Translations under genes and position numbers: made by a program
Source: a virus
Direction: 5' to 3' (one strand)
Virus record (IMG/VR): IMGVR_UViG_3300045996_000681
Coordinates: 1-38,448 of that record
DNA: 38,448 bases
Notes under the pieces: generated by a model
The model's database searches: none
The model's input: only the letters and a program-made list of their open reading frames with translations
Told to the model about the DNA's origin: nothing
Part shown: piece by piece, positions 21,155 to 27,881 of the stretch
Numbering within the stretch: position 1 is the stretch's first letter
Layout: the number at the start of each line of letters is the position of its first letter

Positions 21155-22032
21155 GGGGTCTCCTTGACGGTGGTGAGGGTGAGGTTCGCGAGAGCATCCT
21201 GTGCCCCGCGTCGTGCGGCGTCCTCGATCGCGGCAGGGTCGAGCCCGGCGCCGATCGCGAGGGACTGGACAGCGGACGTCAGCGCGGCCACCTGTGCCGT
21301 GAGCGTCGCGGCGAGGGTTTTCGCGTCGGCGACCTCCTGAATCAGCGACACCGCCCCACCGTCGCGCTGCACAGGCCACAGGACCGTGTCGCGGGCTGCG
21401 TCTGCTGCCTTCGCGGCGTACTGCTCAGTCGCCGCGAAGATCTGGTTGAGGGGCCGGCCGCCCGGGGTGTCGGTGCCGCCCTTCGTGAACGCGTCCACCA
21501 GGTACGTGATACCGGCGAGGACGCGGTCCTGCTCGTGGTCGTCAAGCGCCATGAGGAAACCCTTCATGAGTGGGGTCGGGGCGTTGAGGTCGGGGACGTT
21601 CGGGACGTCGCCGAGGGAGCCGCCGCCGTTCGAGATCGGGCGCGCCTCGCTGATGCCCCACGGGGACCGGTCCTGCTCCCACGTGGACCCGTGACGGATC
21701 GACACGTGCACGTGCCCGTGATGTGCGTTCGGGCCGGTGTAGGGACGTGACGCGAACCCGTAGATCCGCTGCCAGATCCGGCCGGCATGGATCACGTAGT
21801 TGGTGCGGTGGTCGAGGATCGCGACGGCGACGAGGTGCCAGGGGTCCATGCCGTCCTTGTCGAAGTCGCGCGCCCGGATGACTCCGATGACGGGCGGGGC
21901 CGGGTTGTGATCCGACGGACGTGCCTGATGCGACATGTCCCCGATCGCACCGTCCGACGTCTTGTCACGTCCCGGCCAACGCGCATTGACCTCCGCGAGG
22001 AGCTGTTGCAGCGACGGGGCCACATACGCCAT
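21151..22032 (-). CDS. endolysin, M15-like peptidase
   Basis: A 293-residue lysin. Residues 1-115 are an M15/DD-carboxypeptidase-like domain: ARPSDHNP with H42, VIRARDFDKDG with D56 and the HHGHVHV motif (H107, H109) form a zinc site that would cut the peptidoglycan stem peptide. Residues about 150-293 are a linker and a helical C-terminal half (ALDDHEQDRV..., AATLTAQVAALTSAVQ), perhaps for oligomerisation or wall attachment; no known wall-binding repeat seen. ATG start, TGATG overlap. Confidence 0.88.
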   Translation of the reverse strand: MAYVAPSLQQLLAEVNARWPGRDKTSDGAIGDMSHQARPSDHNPAPPVIGVIRARDFDKDGMDPWHLVAVAILDHRTNYVIHAGRIWQRIYGFASRPYTGPNAHHGHVHVSIRHGSTWEQDRSPWGISEARPISNGGGSLGDVPNVPDLNAPTPLMKGFLMALDDHEQDRVLAGITYLVDAFTKGGTDTPGGRPLNQIFAATEQYAAKAADAARDTVLWPVQRDGGAVSLIQEVADAKTLAATLTAQVAALTSAVQSLAIGAGLDPAAIEDAARRGAQDALANLTLTTVKETP

Positions 22033-22757
22033 CAGGGGGCCTCCTCAGACGCGGCGAGCCAGCACGGGCCGCCCGTTGTCGATGTCGTCCCGTCCGTGTA
22101 CGTGACGAGCCATGTCGCGTCTTCCTGGCACTCAAGCGACGCAATCCCGCGACCGTCCGCGCCGTCCGCACCAGCCGCTCCGGTGGCCCCCGTCTCACCG
22201 CGAGCACCATCCGCGCCGCGGCAGCCGTTGTTTGCCGCGCAGTACTCAGCATGTACTCCGTTGAGGATCGCGAGCAGCTCCTCGTAGGGGCGGACGCCGC
22301 CAGGGTCTCCCTTGTCACCCTTGTCGCCCTTGATCGACTCGCCTGGGGCACCGTCTTCTCCCTTGGCCCCGTTCGCCCCCGGCTCTCCCGGATCGCCCTT
22401 GTCCCCCTTATCACCCTTCGCGCCTGGCTTCCCCTCGGGGCCGGCCGGACCTGTGGGACCGGGGATTGGCGTCATGGTGGGAACAGGGGACACGGGCTGC
22501 TCGGCGACCTTCTGGGCGCGGTCGCAGACGTTCTGGTCGGAGACGATGACGTCGACGTCGAGGCATGCGCGTCGGACCTGCTCGGCGAGCGAGACGGCGT
22601 TGTCTGCTGCTGCCTCGGCGGCCATCTCGGCCTCATGGCGCAGCCAGACGTTCCAGGCGAGCATGCCCACGATGATGGCGATGAGGACAGCGTTTACCGC
22701 ATTCCGCCGACCCTTGCCGCGTACGACCTTCTCGACCCGCTCATTGGTCTCCGTCAC
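22032..22757 (-). CDS. membrane-anchored collagen-like protein
   Basis: A 241-residue protein with one transmembrane helix near the N-terminus (about 21-39), a helical segment, then two collagen-type stretches of Gly-X-Y repeats (about 100-154 and 180-204) separated by a globular part with two Cys, and a small C-terminal domain with a Cys pair. It would form a trimer standing on the outside of the membrane. GTG at 22757 is preferred for its G-rich site; GTG 22766 is an alternative. It sits directly upstream of endolysin and behind another membrane protein, so it may take part in lysis or in surface exclusion. Collagen repeats are otherwise usually found in tail fibres. Confidence 0.75.
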   Translation of the reverse strand: MTETNERVEKVVRGKGRRNAVNAVLIAIIVGMLAWNVWLRHEAEMAAEAAADNAVSLAEQVRRACLDVDVIVSDQNVCDRAQKVAEQPVSPVPTMTPIPGPTGPAGPEGKPGAKGDKGDKGDPGEPGANGAKGEDGAPGESIKGDKGDKGDPGGVRPYEELLAILNGVHAEYCAANNGCRGADGARGETGATGAAGADGADGRGIASLECQEDATWLVTYTDGTTSTTGGPCWLAASEEAP

Positions 22758-23091
22758 GCCGCCCACCCTCGATCGCTAAGAGCCGCTGCCTTGCAAGGTG
22801 TGCCGCCTCCTCGGCGGCGAACCGCCGCCGACGTTCGTCCTCAAGCTCCTGTAGGACTTTCTGGTTCGACTCCCGCAGGCTCTTGAGGCTGTCCTCTACC
22901 CGGCCAAGCTGTCGCGCATGTTCCGCGTTGAGATTCTGAACGTTCTCGAGGTTCTGCGCCTGGATGTCTGCGACGTCGTCTCTGTACTGCTTGCGGTCCT
23001 GCGAGTTGACTCGCAGGAGGTAGATGACGACAACGAGGAGAACGCCTGCGGGGCCAAAGGATGGCGCTAGTGAGGTCAGGGCCGGATCCAC
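22741..23091 (-). CDS. membrane protein with coiled coil
   Basis: A 116-residue protein: one transmembrane segment (about 12-27, AGVLLVVVIYLL) followed by a long charged coiled coil (30-110). This resembles the small membrane proteins that accompany holins in actinophages. GTG start with GGAGGGGGG five bases before it. It is probably the first real gene of the lysis transcript; its start lies 170 bases from the divergent gene at 23264. Confidence 0.75.
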   Translation of the reverse strand: MDPALTSLAPSFGPAGVLLVVVIYLLRVNSQDRKQYRDDVADIQAQNLENVQNLNAEHARQLGRVEDSLKSLRESNQKVLQELEDERRRRFAAEEAAHLARQRLLAIEGGRRDGDQ

Positions 23092-23130
23092 TGAGGCCCC
23101 CCTCCACGCGCGCAGGCCGCCTGTGGACGG

Positions 23131-23169
23131 CTAGGCACGGCGGGGTGCTGTAGTCGGCCGCTCGTTCAT
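23131..23169 (-). other. possible 12-residue leader ORF in the lysis-operon leader
   Basis: The divergent gap 23092-23263 has, on the minus strand, an ATG at 23169 with AAGGGGG upstream and a stop 12 codons later. A second G-rich stretch (GGGGGGCAAACG before an ATG at 23185) lies just before it. It could be a leader peptide or coincidence. I see no convincing -10/-35 pair for the leftward transcript in this gap. Confidence 0.2.
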
Positions 23170-23228
23170 CGTTGCCCCCTTGCATCGTTTGCCCCCCACG
23201 GGCACGGGTGAACCCGGAAACTGCCTAT

Positions 23229-23257
23229 GGCCCAAACGGGCCACACCCTGCTAGTAT
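23229..23257 (+). promoter_or_regulatory. leaderless promoter with repressor-type operator
   Basis: A TAGTAT -10 box (23252-23257) stands six bases before ATG 23264, which fits leaderless transcription. Where the -35 would be lies the perfect inverted repeat GGCCC-AAAC-GGGCC (23229-23242), the same palindrome arms as in the repressor promoter at 12131-12144. A bound protein would cover the -35 side, giving repression or cI-like activation. Confidence 0.6.
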
Positions 23258-23263
23258 TGTCTC

Positions 23264-23662
23264 ATGGACATCAGAGGAGCACTCGCAGGGGCAGTCATCA
23301 CCACGATCGCCGGCGCAGGCATCATGGCCGGCATCATCACGGCCAACGCCGATAACGAGCCCACACCGCAGCCCACCGTCACCGCACCCGTCACCATCGC
23401 GACGATCACGCCCGAGCCCGTCGTCACGCCCGAACCCGTCGTCACCCCGGAGGTCGTCGTGCCCGAGCCCGTCGTCGAGCAGCCCGCGCCCGCCGTCGTC
23501 GAGCCCGCCCCGGTCGCGCCCGAGCCGGTGGTCGAGCCCGAGCCCGCCGAGGAGCCGGTCATCGAGGTCTCTGTCTCGGGCCCTGACGAGGGCGCCCCCT
23601 ACGGCCGCCTGAACGGCATCCCGCAGCCCGCGCCCGCCCCGGACGGCAACTCGGGCGACTAG
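23264..23662 (+). CDS. lone plus-strand membrane-anchored Pro/Glu/Val-repeat protein (moron candidate)
   Basis: A 132-residue protein coded against all its neighbours. Residues 5-27 form one hydrophobic helix (signal anchor or uncleaved signal, after a short MDIRGAL start); about 33-112 are repeats of PEPVV/PAPVV type, extended and wall-spanning like TonB linkers; the last 20 residues are Gly/Pro-rich. Likely exported, with the rod crossing the cell wall. The stop overlaps the stop of the convergent tail gene (CTAG). No ribosome site, so a leaderless mRNA is expected. Such independent genes in late regions are often expressed in lysogens and alter the host surface; here that is inference. Confidence 0.75.
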   Translation: MDIRGALAGAVITTIAGAGIMAGIITANADNEPTPQPTVTAPVTIATITPEPVVTPEPVVTPEVVVPEPVVEQPAPAVVEPAPVAPEPVVEPEPAEEPVIEVSVSGPDEGAPYGRLNGIPQPAPAPDGNSGD

Positions 23663-24498
23663 CGCAGGAAGATCGCCTGGGCCTCCGTGTAAGCGCGACT
23701 CGCCGCACCGGAGGCCCAGGCGTTCCCCTGTGTGTGGATGCGGCATCGAACGTGGATCTGCGCCCCAGCCGTCAGCCCGGTCAGGAGGGACGACCGCGCC
23801 GTAGCGAGCATCGTCGGTAGCCCCGGCTGCGCCAGTCCGAACACCTCACGCGAGGTCGTCCCGTTGATGCCCGCGGACAGGTAGAGGTAGTCGATCGAGC
23901 CGGACGTGTTCGAGTGCCCGGCCGAGACCGTCAGGTAGACCAGTGCCTGCGTGAACCCCGCCGGGACCGTGATGTACCCGTTCGCGAAGTCCTGGTCCGT
24001 CGTCGTCGTAGCGAAGCCGGTCTGACTCTGAGAGACCCGGCCGACAGCGACCGGAGCCGCAAGAGCCTCGTTGTCGATGATGCCAGCGGGCAGTGACAGG
24101 GTCCCGGCGATCGCCATCGCGCCGGAGAATGTCGCATTTCCGGTGACCCCGAGGGTGCCGCCGATCGTCGTCGCTGCGTCCACGTTCAGGGTGCCGTCGA
24201 TGTCGGTCGACCCGGTGATGTGCAGGGCGTCGTCGATCGTCGTGGAGCCGGCAATCGTCGTCGTACCGTCGATCGTCGTGTCGCCGCCGATGTGCGTCGT
24301 ACCCGTGATCTCGGCCGTCTCGGTGACGTCGAGCGGGCCGTTCACCACGAGCTCACCGTCGACCGTCACCTGTCTCGGAGCCGTAACGGACATGCCCGAG
24401 CGCGCGTAAGGGGACGCGTTCTCGTCACTGATCCGCCGCCGCTGCTCGGCTCGCAGCTTGCGGATCAGGCCCTGGTCCGTCTCAGGCAGCCGGCTCAC
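23659..24498 (-). CDS. tail protein with repetitive beta-strand domain
   Basis: A 279-residue protein. After a helical start, residues about 45-140 are short repeats with the pattern [TG]-x-T-x-I-x-G (TTHIGGDTTIDGTTTIAGSTTI...), like a parallel beta-solenoid; the C-terminal about 130 residues are a beta-sandwich (FTQALVYLTVSAGH, then LTGLTAGAQIHVRCRIH), probably the receptor-contacting head. ATGA overlap with the hub-like gene. Last gene of the upstream tail transcript. Confidence 0.75.
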   Translation of the reverse strand: MSRLPETDQGLIRKLRAEQRRRISDENASPYARSGMSVTAPRQVTVDGELVVNGPLDVTETAEITGTTHIGGDTTIDGTTTIAGSTTIDDALHITGSTDIDGTLNVDAATTIGGTLGVTGNATFSGAMAIAGTLSLPAGIIDNEALAAPVAVGRVSQSQTGFATTTTDQDFANGYITVPAGFTQALVYLTVSAGHSNTSGSIDYLYLSAGINGTTSREVFGLAQPGLPTMLATARSSLLTGLTAGAQIHVRCRIHTQGNAWASGAASRAYTEAQAIFLR

Positions 24499-25658
24499 TG
24501 GTCACGCACCTCCGAGATTGTCCAGTTCACGATCGCGGGCCCGTCGTCCTGCACACCCACAGCCATGTCGAGGACGCGAGCCTCGAACGCAAGAGGCCGC
24601 TCCGTCGCGTACACGTCCGTGTCCAGCTCAACCCGGACCGTGTCGCCGCGCTGCACCTGCGTCCAGTCCGGGTCATCCTCGAACGTGCTGAGCGTGTACG
24701 TCGTCGTCAGGCCGCGAGTAGCAGCCAGGTCCGCAACCGCGTGCCGCTCAAGCGTTGCGTTCTCCGTCACATCGGTGTACCGGCGGACGAGTGTCCGCCG
24801 CGGGTAGCCGACGTTCAGGAGATTCGTCGCTAGGACTTCCCAGCGGAGCTGGGCGTTCTCCTCGCCAGCACCGACCGCGATCGCCCCGGTGTAACCGGGA
24901 ACCTGGCGTCGGGCCGGGTGCGCGATGACGTTACCGCCGCGGCGCCCACCGTCGTAGATCGGTCGCGCGTCCGTCGGGAAGATGTTCCCGAGCGTCGTCA
25001 GCTGCGGCGGCGCGGACGGCGGCCGGTACGGCTCGGTGTCCTCGACGTACTCGAGCGTCGCGACCGGAGACGTGGAGCCGAGACGGTCGCCGAGGATGAG
25101 CGTGCGCGTCGGGTTCTCAAACGTCCCCGTCGTCGCGAAGTACCACTCGGGCCCCCCCGCGCGCTCACCGAGCCGGCGGATCTCCTCCTCGACGGTCGTG
25201 GTGTCCCACGGGTTGATCGTCAGGTCGGAGCGTGTCGCGCCCTCGGTGTACGGGGTCTGGATGAGGTAGTTCTGCCCGGGGATCGCCTGCGCCGTGTCGA
25301 CGAGAAACCGAATGAGCGCGTGATCGTTCGTGCCCGTCGTCGTGATCGCCGGTGCCGGGACGCGCTCGAACGCGCTGCCCCACTCGGCGAACGTGAACGA
25401 GAACGTCCGCGGCCCCGTCTGCGACTCGTTCACCTGCTGCCCCGACCACAACGGCACACCGTCACGGCAGATCAGCACACCGGACATCGCGACGGACAGC
25501 GCCGGCCGCCAGAACGAGCGGCCCGGCTCCACGGTCGCCGTGAACGACGCCTCACCGTGATCGGACAGCGGCATCGTGAACTCGACATCGCGCGCAGGAA
25601 TAAGTTCCTCCACGACCCTCGGATCATCCCATCGGGTCGCGTATACCTCGTAGGGCAC
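24495..25658 (-). CDS. tail hub protein (Gp37-like minor tail protein)
   Basis: A 387-residue protein. The start (PYEVYATRWDDPRVVEEL) and the opening domain with SFTATVEPG and WRPALSVAMSGVLICRDG resemble the ReqiPepy6 Gp37-type siphovirus tail proteins that take the place of the tail-associated hub. The C-terminal half has LERHAVADLAATRGLTTTYTLSTFE and a final beta domain. GTG 25658 comes one base after the stop of the HNH gene, whose end holds the GAGAGGCGG ribosome site. Function as hub is inferred from order (tape measure, distal tail, one more, hub). Confidence 0.7.
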   Translation of the reverse strand: MPYEVYATRWDDPRVVEELIPARDVEFTMPLSDHGEASFTATVEPGRSFWRPALSVAMSGVLICRDGVPLWSGQQVNESQTGPRTFSFTFAEWGSAFERVPAPAITTTGTNDHALIRFLVDTAQAIPGQNYLIQTPYTEGATRSDLTINPWDTTTVEEEIRRLGERAGGPEWYFATTGTFENPTRTLILGDRLGSTSPVATLEYVEDTEPYRPPSAPPQLTTLGNIFPTDARPIYDGGRRGGNVIAHPARRQVPGYTGAIAVGAGEENAQLRWEVLATNLLNVGYPRRTLVRRYTDVTENATLERHAVADLAATRGLTTTYTLSTFEDDPDWTQVQRGDTVRVELDTDVYATERPLAFEARVLDMAVGVQDDGPAIVNWTISEVRDQ

Positions 25659-25659
25659 C

Positions 25660-26196
25660 CTAGGCCGCCTCTCGTGCGCGGAGCCGGCGAGCCTTGTCGG
25701 CCGAGCGGCTACACGCCCGGCACTTTCGGCGACCATCGGGGTAGCGGTATGTGTTTCCGTCGTCGTACAAGTGCCCAGCGGGGCAGTGTGTCACGTTCAT
25801 GGTGTAGAGCCGGCCCTTCGCATCGCGATCTGCGGCGTTGTCTGCCGGCGTCCCCAAGAAGAGATGCTCAGGGTTGCAGCAGGGCGGGTTGTCGCAGCGG
25901 TGCAACACACAGAGGCCGTCGGGAATGCGACCGTGCGCCAACTCCCACGCTCGGCGATGGGTGAGCATGGTCTTACGGCCGACGCGAACGCTGCCATACC
26001 CATCACGCCCCCGCGCTCCGGACCACTCGATGCATCCACTCGCCGCCGGGATCAGTCGCGCGCGGAAAGCGGTGTCGCGATCGGCGCGCGTCGGGACCGC
26101 GCCTGCCCGACGGAGAGCGTCGTAGTGCGAGCGGCACACCGCACGGGCGTAGGGAGCGTCCTGACATCCATCGACGGTGCATCGGGTAGCCTTCAT
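25660..26196 (-). CDS. HNH homing-type endonuclease inserted in the tail module
   Basis: A 178-residue nuclease. An N-terminal Cys module (RCTVDGCQD...AVCRSHY), a DNA-binding-like GYGSVRVGRKTMLTHRRAWEL stretch, the HNH core VLHRCDNPPCCNPEHLFLG, and a C-terminal Cys/His module (HCPAGHLYD...KCRACSR) make it a typical HNH_3 protein. It stands between structural tail genes, preceded by a hairpin and an 87-base gap that is unusual here, so it is probably a mobile intron-less homing gene. Its C-terminal module is shared with the HNH protein at 10460-10906. Confidence 0.9.
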   Translation of the reverse strand: MKATRCTVDGCQDAPYARAVCRSHYDALRRAGAVPTRADRDTAFRARLIPAASGCIEWSGARGRDGYGSVRVGRKTMLTHRRAWELAHGRIPDGLCVLHRCDNPPCCNPEHLFLGTPADNAADRDAKGRLYTMNVTHCPAGHLYDDGNTYRYPDGRRKCRACSRSADKARRLRAREAA

Positions 26197-26233
26197 GGCA
26201 GCCTGCCTCTCGCTGAGATCGAGATGTGGGTCA

Positions 26234-26267
26234 GCCCTCGGGTGGTGTTTCCAGCACCTCCGAGGGC
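26234..26267 (-). terminator. hairpin between tail gene and HNH insert
   Basis: An 8-bp perfect stem GCCCTCGG (26234-26241) with CCGAGGGC (26260-26267); GGTG/CACC inside the loop can extend it. It lies 17 bases past the stop of the minor tail gene on the minus strand and before the HNH gene. It may lower transcription into the HNH gene or be a processing signal; there is no T-run. Confidence 0.55.
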
Positions 26268-26283
26268 GCTTCCATTCTACCTC

Positions 26284-27033
26284 TCAAACCCCCTGCGCAA
26301 TCCAGCTGACTCGCGCGGTCGCGCCGATGGCCGGCGTGCCATCCAGGTTGCGGACGAGGACCTTGAACGACGTCAGGGACGTCGGGTTGAACTCGTAGTT
26401 CTGCGCGGCGCCGATGGTCCCGAACGACTCGACCGACACGACAACCGACTTCACCAGCGTCGTGAACGGGTCCGGGAAGTTGATCGTCGCCTCGCCGAGC
26501 GCACCGGTCGACACGACGTCGGACCGGGCCTGCATCCACTCGCCACCACGGTTCACCGCGGCCGGCGCGAGCCGCGTGTACGCCCGCAGGTCGTCGATGC
26601 TCCCGTTCACGATCGTCGTCGCGTTCGCCGGGTGACGCAGTCGCGCGAGAGCCACCACGGTCGCCGGGATCGTCGGGTCGACCGGGTTCGCGTTCGGCGT
26701 ACCAACGATCGTGCGGATCGTCTTCGTCGCCGAGTCGAACACCACGATGTCGTATCGCGCGATCGCGCCGACCGGGTTCGACGTGAACACGTTGAGGGTC
26801 TTCGTCGTGTCGTTCACGAGCAGCGACACCCCCGCCGTCAGCGACGCCTGCACCGTCGCAGCGCCGGCACCGACATGCACGGAGCCGGACGCCGTCGGGG
26901 TCTGCGTCACCGACAGGCCCGACAGGATGCCCGTCCGCGCTACCCCGACGGACGACTGCGCAAACAGGAACGACGACGCGAGCTTGTTCTGCGCCTCGCT
27001 CGACCCCGCCGCGAGGAACTGGAACTCGGCCAC
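26284..27033 (-). CDS. minor tail protein
   Basis: A 249-residue protein, N-terminal helical (AEFQFLAAGSSEAQNKLASS) then repeated beta strands (GSVHVGAGAATVQASL, RYDIVVFDSATKTIRTIVG) and a C-terminal sandwich. This looks like a baseplate or fibre-connecting protein. The GTG start shares one base with the previous TAG. The gene follows the distal tail protein gene. Confidence 0.7.
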   Translation of the reverse strand: MAEFQFLAAGSSEAQNKLASSFLFAQSSVGVARTGILSGLSVTQTPTASGSVHVGAGAATVQASLTAGVSLLVNDTTKTLNVFTSNPVGAIARYDIVVFDSATKTIRTIVGTPNANPVDPTIPATVVALARLRHPANATTIVNGSIDDLRAYTRLAPAAVNRGGEWMQARSDVVSTGALGEATINFPDPFTTLVKSVVVSVESFGTIGAAQNYEFNPTSLTSFKVLVRNLDGTPAIGATARVSWIAQGV

Positions 27034-27881
27034 TACGCCACCGCCTTCTCATAGCCCCACGCGCTCAAAAGCGCCGCAGGGTCCGCTGTGTCTGCCGTCC
27101 AGGTGATCGAACCGCCCCCGACCGGAACCGCGAGCCAGTTACCCGACGACGTCACCCGATGCCGCACCGACACTTGCCCCTGCAACAGGACACGCCGCTG
27201 AGCGAGGTCAACGTCAAGCCACTGGCCGGCGCCAACGGTCCCGTTGTAGCGCACCCAGGCACCCGTCTCCGCAAGCGACACCGTCGGGTTCGTCACCGGG
27301 CCCGCGATCCGCAGACGAGGCCAGTACGCGACCGTGCCGTCGTTCGGGAGCTGCAACGCGCCCGGGATCACGCCCGGCGGCACACCCCAGTCGAGCGGGT
27401 ACGCCAGCGGGTACGTCAGCCCGGCGCCCGGTGTCGCCGTCGCCAGGCTCGCGGAGTTGAACGTCGGCGGCCCGTACAGCGTCGGGTCGGAAGCGACGAC
27501 CGTGAGCGCGTACCGGAACGAACGCTCCGACCCAAACCACTCGATCTCAGGGGCCGCAGCGACTCGCACAGTAGCGGACAGGGTGCCCTCCGCCGCACCG
27601 GTCACCGACAGTTCGTAGCTCGACTGTGGGCGAAGGGCAGCAAGTGCGCGCGCGACAGCGTGAGCCTCAGCGCCCGTCGACTCGTCAACGAACCCGACGA
27701 GCTCGACCTCCCTCGCCAGACGGCGCCCGGTAGCATCCCAAGCGCCGTCCTGCTGTGACCGGGCGACACCAGCCGACCCCGACACGTCCGTACCGAACCA
27801 GCCTGCGATGGCCGTGACGACGCGATGCGATGTGGTCGTGAACAGGTCGAGCGGGATGCCCGCGAGCGTTGTCTCAGCCAC
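27033..27881 (-). CDS. distal tail (Dit)-like protein
   Basis: A 282-residue protein with the usual place right after the tape measure. The N-terminal about 130 residues (AETTLAGIPLDLFTTT..., LVGFVDESTGAEAHAVARALAAL) and the C-terminal galectin-like strand series (LRIAGPVTNPTVSLAETG, LDVDLAQRRVLLQG) match the two-domain pattern of distal tail proteins, which form the ring joining tail tube and tip. GTG start in an 8-bp overlap with the tape measure, G-rich site upstream. Confidence 0.7.
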   Translation of the reverse strand: MAETTLAGIPLDLFTTTSHRVVTAIAGWFGTDVSGSAGVARSQQDGAWDATGRRLAREVELVGFVDESTGAEAHAVARALAALRPQSSYELSVTGAAEGTLSATVRVAAAPEIEWFGSERSFRYALTVVASDPTLYGPPTFNSASLATATPGAGLTYPLAYPLDWGVPPGVIPGALQLPNDGTVAYWPRLRIAGPVTNPTVSLAETGAWVRYNGTVGAGQWLDVDLAQRRVLLQGQVSVRHRVTSSGNWLAVPVGGGSITWTADTADPAALLSAWGYEKAVA

